Both the position numbers and the translations under genes were made by a program. From M3007 sp039804245 (GTDB lineage: Bacteria > Bacteroidota > Bacteroidia > Chitinophagales > Saprospiraceae): a stretch of 21,813 nt of DNA. Below, one piece after another: positions 16,761-21,813 of the stretch. How positions within the stretch are numbered: the first letter of the stretch is position 1; every line of letters starts with the position of its first letter. Location: assembly GCA_039804245.1 (NCBI GenBank), contig JBDLWO010000129.1, forward strand, positions 1-21,813, in the 5' to 3' direction. The notes under the pieces were generated by a model. That model was given only the letters and a program-made list of their open reading frames with translations. It was not told the origin of the DNA and did not search any database.

Positions 16761-18506
16761 TCAGGGTTTTACGAAGGCCTTGATAGTGGCACAAGGCATA
16801 CCCAATCCTTCTCCCCATGGTCTGATGGTGTACTCACCCACGGCTGCGGGTACTATAAACGTTTCGGCGTAGTGCACAACAAAAGGCTCAAAGGCACCTG
16901 CCGGACTCTCCACGATAACTTCGCGTCCTTCCACCAGGTTCAGTACGTTCAGGTTGCCGTTGGTGTTGTGAAATACTTTTTTTGAAAACCAGTGCCGGTG
17001 TGTTTCGATGAATTGGGTCTCATAAAGACCAGTTCTTTCGACGGCCCATCCATCGCCTGCGGCAATAGATTCGGTCCTGTCCAGCAGGTGTTTTTCAACC
17101 CACTGTTCCTTTCTGTTCCAGTTGATATTTTTCTCTCCGTGGCCGATGTTGATAGCTCTCGGCAACCCGTCGAGCCCCAGGCGCCCCCAGTCCCATAACT
17201 TGAATGTGAAGATATACGGGGTGGCGCTGATCTCCAGTACCATACTGTTTTTACCAGAGCAGTGCACTGTACCAGCCGGAATACTTACATGATCGTGTTT
17301 TCTCACAGGCCATCGTGCTACATGTTGGTCTGCATCGAATGGTGCGCCTCCCTGTTGCGCCTCTTCCAGTTCCCGTATCATTTGATCCGGGGTATTATCT
17401 TCCCTTAATCCAAGATATACACAGGCGTCATCACCTGTGGCAAGCATATAATAGCTCTCATCCTGGGTATAGTTCATGCCGAAATGTTCACGGATATATT
17501 CATTGGTAGGGTGCACCTGCAGACTGAGGTTACCACCGCCCATGGTGTCCAGAAAATCAAAACGAATGGGAAACTCGGCACCGAACCGGGTATTTACATT
17601 TTCACCGAGCAATTTTTCAGGCTCTGAAAAGACCAGATTGATAGAGGGTATTTCCACTTCAGTTCCATCGAAATCGAAAAGAAGACTGTTTTCTTCCGGT
17701 ACGCAGTCGAAACACCATGCGTAATTCACCTGTGAACGATCCAGGTCGCAAACTTCCTTCATCCACTGACCGCCCCACGGACCCGGATCGAAGAACGGAA
17801 CTACCCGGAATGGCCGCCCCGATGTGTGTTCCAGCGCTGCCCTGAATGCCGCTGCAGTAATCATTCGCGGTGAGCCGGGCTTGTTGGTATCCAGCAGAAA
17901 GTCTGTACGGGACAACAGTTTTCGCTTGTGTCTGTCGGCTACTCTCCAGTCAACGAAATAGGCCCTTTTATACATTCTGGAAAACTCCAGTCCACGGTTG
18001 TCCGCCCCGAGATTCGAGACTTCCTGCCTGCGCATGCGCAACTGAATTTCCCAGCGGGCCATGTCGGCATAAACCAGCAAATCCGGATTTTCGTACAGCA
18101 GGGTAGCTCCGGTTCCGTAAACGACTGTCAATCCCTCCATGTTGCTGAGGTCTTTCCTGAGAGTCTCCAGTTTTCCCTGATCAAAGAAACGGTCAATTGT
18201 CAGTCGGGTCATGTAGCCAAAGATCCGGTCATCGGTTACATCGGGGTAGGTGAGTGTATCAATCTCTTCCGTACTCATCCAGGCATCGGATGCCATTATC
18301 AGATTGTCCGGATTCAGTTTTTCGCGGATGGCACTCAGAATTTCGGAGTCATGTACACCCGGATAGGTTTCAAGAACAATGATACAGTTTTTGTTTTCTG
18401 AAACACGTTGCTTCAATTTCAAAGCAATATCATTCCACCCGGCCTGGCAGTGGCTGGCAAAACCATTTACCTTTACTTTCGGATATTTGTCGTAATTGGG
18501 TTTCAA
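16761..18506 (-). CDS. Class I mannose-6-phosphate isomerase with an extra N-terminal kinase-like domain
   Basis: A 581-aa cytoplasmic protein, compared with about 300-400 aa for simple class I isomerases. From about residue 231 it is a cupin-type phosphomannose isomerase: DPGPWGG (240-246), zinc ligands Gln330 and His332 in LQVHP, Glu350 in QDESYY, and His415 in IPAGTVHCSGKNSMVLE. It interconverts mannose-6-phosphate and fructose-6-phosphate. Residues 1-230 resemble a uridine-kinase-like P-loop fold: strand IIVLE, loop TYPGVHDSE, then NLIMASDAW and YADMARWEIQLRMRR. The loop lacks the GKS/T of a working P-loop, so catalysis there is doubtful. Such long isomerases are known in Bacteroidota; the role of the front domain is unknown to me. 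It lies 17 bases after the ROK kinase gene, which fits consecutive steps of mannose use. Confidence 0.9.
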   Translation of the reverse strand: MKPNYDKYPKVKVNGFASHCQAGWNDIALKLKQRVSENKNCIIVLETYPGVHDSEILSAIREKLNPDNLIMASDAWMSTEEIDTLTYPDVTDDRIFGYMTRLTIDRFFDQGKLETLRKDLSNMEGLTVVYGTGATLLYENPDLLVYADMARWEIQLRMRRQEVSNLGADNRGLEFSRMYKRAYFVDWRVADRHKRKLLSRTDFLLDTNKPGSPRMITAAAFRAALEHTSGRPFRVVPFFDPGPWGGQWMKEVCDLDRSQVNYAWCFDCVPEENSLLFDFDGTEVEIPSINLVFSEPEKLLGENVNTRFGAEFPIRFDFLDTMGGGNLSLQVHPTNEYIREHFGMNYTQDESYYMLATGDDACVYLGLREDNTPDQMIRELEEAQQGGAPFDADQHVARWPVRKHDHVSIPAGTVHCSGKNSMVLEISATPYIFTFKLWDWGRLGLDGLPRAINIGHGEKNINWNRKEQWVEKHLLDRTESIAAGDGWAVERTGLYETQFIETHRHWFSKKVFHNTNGNLNVLNLVEGREVIVESPAGAFEPFVVHYAETFIVPAAVGEYTIRPWGEGLGMPCATIKAFVKP

Positions 18507-18523
18507 AGCTGTAATTTTAAAGA

Positions 18524-19462
18524 TTAAAAGCCGGTTTTGGACGCCAGGTAACCTGCGCCAAGTACGCCGGCCCAGTCGGGTTGCCGGGCTGCCACCATTC
18601 TTGCCGGATGGTCAGGCAGCCACGATGCGTGGTCAATTTTATGCTGTATGTAAGGCAGTATCACCTCTGCGCTGTGCATGACACCTCCGCCTATTATTAC
18701 TTTTTCAGGGTCGAAAGCGAAAATGAGATTGAGTATTCCGTTGAACCAGACATCCATGCACCGGTTTCTGACAGAGAGCGCAAATGGATCGCCAGAGGCA
18801 GCCAGCCTGAATACAGCCTCGAAATCGGGTTGTTCGTTACCGCTTTCAAAGGCAGTACCTGCATATCCGGGGTGATTTTTCAGGATATCCGGCAGCGCCC
18901 AGGAAGAGGATTCACTCTCCAGACAACCGGTATTTCCACAGTTGCACCGAACCCCGTCAAACCGAATAATCTGATGTCCGCCAATATTCCCGGCCAGGTA
19001 ATTGGTTCCCTTGATCAACCTGCCATTCATCATGGCAGCCGAACCAACGCCAGTGCCAATGGTAATCATAACCAGGTTGTCGGCACCTTGTCCGGCGCCG
19101 TACTGCCATTCTCCCACCAAAGCTGCCCGGGCATCATTTTCCATTGCGAGAGGTGCATTCCACCTGCTGCGGGCCCAACCCTTCAGATCGAGGTCATTGG
19201 CATCGTTGTATTTGACATATTTATACAACAACCTCATGTTGTCGCTGTCCACAATCGTAGGGAAAGCCATACCAACCCCCTGCAGTGAATCATAACCGCC
19301 CTCCTGCAGCATCGTGTCAATCTGACGTTCGATATCAGGCAGTACGGCAGCGAAATGTTCACTGGAAGGAACAACAATGCTGGCAGTAGAAACCAGCTTT
19401 CCTTCATCTATTACTCCGAATTTGATCCGGGTGCCACCCAGATCCATGGCAACTACTGGCAT
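18524..19462 (-). CDS. ROK family sugar kinase (likely mannose/glucose kinase)
   Basis: A 312-aa cytoplasmic kinase of the ROK family. It has the phosphate-binding motif DLGGTRIKFG (7-16), catalytic Asp110 in MENDARAA, a second glycine motif TIGTGVGSA (134-142), and the ROK zinc site His163, Cys173, Cys175, Cys180 (CNCGNTGC). The C-terminal lobe has the adenosine-binding stretch VIIGGGVM. ROK kinases phosphorylate hexoses such as glucose, mannose, fructose, N-acetylmannosamine or allose at the 6-OH. The usual E-x-G-H motif next to the zinc His, whose Glu contacts the sugar, reads NIGGH here, so substrate preference cannot be taken from family averages. Context (isomerase 17 bases downstream, SusD 11 bases upstream, GH92 in the operon) favours mannose. 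The sequence has no N-terminal DNA-binding domain, so it is an enzyme and not a NagC-type repressor. Confidence 0.93.
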   Translation of the reverse strand: MPVVAMDLGGTRIKFGVIDEGKLVSTASIVVPSSEHFAAVLPDIERQIDTMLQEGGYDSLQGVGMAFPTIVDSDNMRLLYKYVKYNDANDLDLKGWARSRWNAPLAMENDARAALVGEWQYGAGQGADNLVMITIGTGVGSAAMMNGRLIKGTNYLAGNIGGHQIIRFDGVRCNCGNTGCLESESSSWALPDILKNHPGYAGTAFESGNEQPDFEAVFRLAASGDPFALSVRNRCMDVWFNGILNLIFAFDPEKVIIGGGVMHSAEVILPYIQHKIDHASWLPDHPARMVAARQPDWAGVLGAGYLASKTGF

Positions 19463-19473
19463 ATAATACAGTT

Positions 19474-20952
19474 TTAATATCCCTGGTTCTGTGGCAGAAG
19501 GTTCTGGTTCAGGTCAATCTCGGTTTGCGGAACCGGGAACAGGTAGTGAAACGCCTGTGGCTGCACTGCCGGTTTGGTAACAGGCACCAGAGCTTCCAGC
19601 TTTCCAAAGCGGGTAAGATCGAACCAGCGGTGACCCTCTGCGGCGAACTCCCAGCGCCGTTCGTTGAGCAGGGCGTCTCTGAACGACTGGTATGTTAACC
19701 CCTGCAAATCGGGCAAAATGGGCAGTTCGGCAGTACCGTTGAATCGCGCGCGCCTGCGTACCTGATTGACAGCATCGTAGGCCTCGCCGGTGGGTCCGTT
19801 ATTCAACTCATTGAGCGCCTCGGCTTTCATCAGGAGGATGTCGGCATATCGAAGGTAAGGAAAATCGTGCTCCGTGTTACCGGCCAGCGGCTCATTTACT
19901 TTATCCCAGTATTTCTGGAAGTGTGGCTCCACCGTGGTGGTGGTACCATCCTGGTTGTTGATTCTGGTAAGCAGTGTAACCTCGCGGCGTCTGTCCTGTG
20001 GATGGTAGCTGTCGTAGAGCGCCTGTGTTGCCACTTGCCAGCCCTGCGCATTGACACCCGAAATCTGTCCTTTGAGCTCTCTGGGCAGTAATCTCACATT
20101 GAATTGTCCGGCCTCCCAGAATGAAATGCTGTTATTCGCAGTTCCGAATCCGATACCAAACAGGGTTTCCTTGCCGTTTTCATTCGGTATCCGGAACGCC
20201 TCGGCATAATCCTGATACAGTCCGTACTTGCCTGAACTGATTACTTTGTTACACTGGTCCAGACATTTCTGCCACTCCCGGTTGTACAGATATACCTTGG
20301 CCAACATCCCCGAGGCAGCACCGCGTGTAGCCCTGCCAAGTCCGTTTCCGGCTGAATAGCTTTCCGGCAGATTTTGCTCTGCAAAGGTCAAATCATCAAT
20401 AATCTGGGCATAAACCTGTGCTTTGGGGGCTCTTGGAGGCCTGAGTTCGCTATTCTGTGCAATTACCAGCGGAACATCACCAAACCATCTGGTCAGGTCG
20501 AAGTACAGAATCGCACGAAGAAATCGCGCCTCACCGATGCGCTGATTCTTGTAGGTATCTGTTGCCTGAATATTGGGTATTCCCTCCATGGCAAAATTGG
20601 CATTGTTGATACCCTTGTAAGCCAGCACCCAGAAATCGTACAGGGAGGCGTTCACCGGCTTGTGCGTGAAGGAATTCAACTCATTCAGATCAACAGCCGG
20701 TAACCGGTTGTCCATCTCATCGGAACACAGTCCCATGGTAACCCAGTAGGTACTGAAATAAACACCCCCGAATGTGGGCGCCGAACTGGTGGCATTCAGA
20801 ATGCCATATATAGAGTTGACAGCTGCAGTGGCATCGTTTTCTGTCTGAAAAAAGTTGTCAACGAATACCTGATCTCTGGGATTTTCGTCGAGCAGATGCC
20901 GGCAAGCCAGAAAACTGGCAGCAAGCAGCAAGAGTGCAGTTATATATCTCAT
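19474..20952 (-). CDS. susD: SusD/RagB family outer-membrane glycan-binding lipoprotein
   Basis: A 492-aa lipoprotein: signal MRYITALLLLAASFLAC with lipobox FLAC and Cys17. It would sit on the outer face of the outer membrane as the lid of the SusC channel. Family features are clear: an N-terminal SusD-like part with TPR helices (AKVYLYNREWQKCLDQCNKVI), LRYADILLMKAEALNEL, and the hallmark ALLNERRWEFAAEGHRWFDLTRFGK in the C-terminal SusD_RagB part, ending with FPVPQTEIDLNQNL. I place the start at 20952; a longer in-frame start at 21066 would run back into susC and bury the signal peptide. The gene follows susC by 25 bases. The glycan ligand is not readable but should match the GH92 and isomerase genes downstream, that is an alpha-mannoside. 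Confidence 0.95.
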   Translation of the reverse strand: MRYITALLLLAASFLACRHLLDENPRDQVFVDNFFQTENDATAAVNSIYGILNATSSAPTFGGVYFSTYWVTMGLCSDEMDNRLPAVDLNELNSFTHKPVNASLYDFWVLAYKGINNANFAMEGIPNIQATDTYKNQRIGEARFLRAILYFDLTRWFGDVPLVIAQNSELRPPRAPKAQVYAQIIDDLTFAEQNLPESYSAGNGLGRATRGAASGMLAKVYLYNREWQKCLDQCNKVISSGKYGLYQDYAEAFRIPNENGKETLFGIGFGTANNSISFWEAGQFNVRLLPRELKGQISGVNAQGWQVATQALYDSYHPQDRRREVTLLTRINNQDGTTTTVEPHFQKYWDKVNEPLAGNTEHDFPYLRYADILLMKAEALNELNNGPTGEAYDAVNQVRRRARFNGTAELPILPDLQGLTYQSFRDALLNERRWEFAAEGHRWFDLTRFGKLEALVPVTKPAVQPQAFHYLFPVPQTEIDLNQNLLPQNQGY

Positions 20953-20977
20953 GTTTTTCCTGATTGAAAATTTGAAC

Positions 20978-21813
20978 TCAGAATGAAATCTGTACGCCAC
21001 CGACGAATGAACGGGCGATCGGGTAACCTCCATAGTCAATGCCCTGAAGCAGGTGGCTCTGACCAAAGGCGTTTACCTCGGGATCGTACCCCCTGTATTT
21101 CGTGAGTGTATAGAGATTATTGGCGCTTCCATAAACCCGGAATTTTCCGAATTTTATCTTTTTCAACATCTTGTCCGACAGGTTGTACCCGATTGTCACG
21201 TTTTTGATCCGAAGGAATGATGCGTCTTCTACCTGGGCATCGCTGAATACATTGCGCTCTGACGGATTTACCTTTGTATATTCATTATTCGGGTTCTCAG
21301 GTGTCCAGCGATTATCGTAATACTCGCGCAGTACGTTTGTCTCTCCATTCAGTGAGCCAATTTCAAACAGATACGCATTCACTACTTCCGCTCCCTGTAC
21401 GCCCTGCAGGAATATGGAAAGATCAAAGTTTTTCCAGCTCAGGCTGTTTGTCATACCCCAGATGAAAGCGGGGGTAGCATTACCTATCACCGAGCGGTCG
21501 GCCTCGTCTATGACTCCATCGGGCTGACCTGTGAGTACACCCTGTGCATTTCTTCCGTTGAGATCCCTGTATTTCCGGTCGCCGGCCTTTGGATTCTGTC
21601 CCTTGAGGTGCGGACTGTTTTGCGCTTCTTCATCCGACTGGAAAATACCGTCTGAAGTAAGACCAAAGAAGGTGCCAATGGGTTGACCTACCCGAAGGAT
21701 ACTCCAGCCACTGGGAACGGTGAGTACACCGGGAACAGGGATATCGGTATTCTGGGCGAGCTCAGTAATTTCATTCCTGTTGATGGAGAAGTTCAGGTTG
21801 GTTTCCCACTTGA
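20978..21813 (-). CDS. susC: SusC/RagA family TonB-linked outer-membrane transporter, 5' end outside window
   Basis: Only the last 278 codons are visible; the frame is open to the right edge. The visible part is the C-terminal half of the beta-barrel: KWETNLNFSINRNEIT at the edge, then VGQPIGTFFGLTSDGIF, KYRDLNG, DGVIDEADRSVIGN, SFLR-type SFLRIKNVTIGYNLSD, FRVYGSANNLYTLTKYRGYDPE, and a terminal strand ending in Phe (VGGVQISF), as needed for outer-membrane insertion. SusC proteins import oligosaccharides with energy from TonB. The DLNGxGVID calcium-loop-like site carries an insertion of about ten residues. The codon called Met at 21490 is an internal GTG and not a start. It heads the visible part of the mannoside operon. 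Confidence 0.96.
   Translation of the reverse strand, partial: KWETNLNFSINRNEITELAQNTDIPVPGVLTVPSGWSILRVGQPIGTFFGLTSDGIFQSDEEAQNSPHLKGQNPKAGDRKYRDLNGRNAQGVLTGQPDGVIDEADRSVIGNATPAFIWGMTNSLSWKNFDLSIFLQGVQGAEVVNAYLFEIGSLNGETNVLREYYDNRWTPENPNNEYTKVNPSERNVFSDAQVEDASFLRIKNVTIGYNLSDKMLKKIKFGKFRVYGSANNLYTLTKYRGYDPEVNAFGQSHLLQGIDYGGYPIARSFVGGVQISF

Larger units (their letters stand above)
8816..21813 (-). other. Apparent mannoside utilisation operon (susC to terminal lipoprotein)
   Basis: Eight genes on the - strand follow each other with gaps of 25, 11, 17, 33, 14, 6 and 55 bases, no internal terminator that I can see, and one terminator at the end. The order is SusC, SusD, ROK kinase, phosphomannose isomerase, MFS sugar symporter, GH92 mannosidase, FG-GAP/UnbV lipoprotein, lipocalin-like lipoprotein. 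SusCD plus a glycoside hydrolase defines a polysaccharide utilisation locus, and GH92 plus phosphomannose isomerase points to mannose. The promoter and any dedicated regulator must lie beyond the right edge. No endo-acting glycanase is present in the visible part. Confidence 0.8.

Noticed and set aside
18581..19288. A 235-codon + strand open frame opposite the ROK kinase gene
   Set aside because: Antisense shadow of a gene with complete family motifs; the translation shows no domain or signal.
19474..21066. Longer start for SusD at 21066
   Set aside because: It would add 38 residues overlapping the susC 3' end and hide a standard lipoprotein signal that begins at 20952.

Overview
The window looks like a chromosome segment from a free-living Bacteroidota bacterium, most likely of the Saprospiria/Chitinophagia type; the genus cannot be named from this sequence. 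The evidence is a SusC/SusD pair, a very large secreted protein with SprB-type repeats and a type IX secretion (T9SS) C-terminal sorting domain, a LytS-type sensor with a Y_Y_Y domain, several lipoproteins, weak Shine-Dalgarno sequences, and a TTTG / TAnnTTTG-like promoter. Base composition is balanced by eye. I see no rRNA, tRNA, CRISPR array, insertion sequence or integrase.

Left part (+ strand, 1-8790). It opens with the 3' part of a LytS-family sensor histidine kinase whose start lies outside the window. About 0.5 kb without a recognisable gene follows; it holds a strong intrinsic terminator (1243-1274) and a candidate promoter (1368-1399). That promoter serves a two-gene unit joined by a TGATG overlap: a lipoprotein alpha/beta-hydrolase (lipase/esterase) and a two-TM RCK-type potassium channel. 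Next is a 1560-aa T9SS-secreted adhesin-like protein with Ig-like, SprB and HYR-like repeats.

Right part (- strand, 21813-8868). Eight genes follow one another with gaps of 6 to 55 bases and form one apparent operon: susC (partial), susD, ROK sugar kinase, class I mannose-6-phosphate isomerase with an extra N-terminal domain, sugar:H+ symporter of the MFS, GH92 alpha-mannosidase, a large FG-GAP/UnbV (ASPIC) lipoprotein, and a small lipoprotein. A bidirectional hairpin terminator at 8816-8846 separates this operon from the convergent adhesin gene. I read the locus as a mannoside utilisation locus. SusCD import short glycans across the outer membrane, periplasmic GH92 releases mannose, the MFS carrier imports it, the ROK kinase phosphorylates it, and the isomerase makes fructose-6-phosphate. 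The two last genes have no assigned role.

The points most worth following up are: the isomerase's N-terminal domain, which looks like a P-loop kinase that has lost its P-loop lysine; the ROK kinase lacking the usual ExGH glutamate; the FG-GAP/UnbV and lipocalin-like lipoproteins closing the mannose operon; the lipase-potassium channel gene pair; and a strong terminator at 1243-1274 with no gene in front of it.
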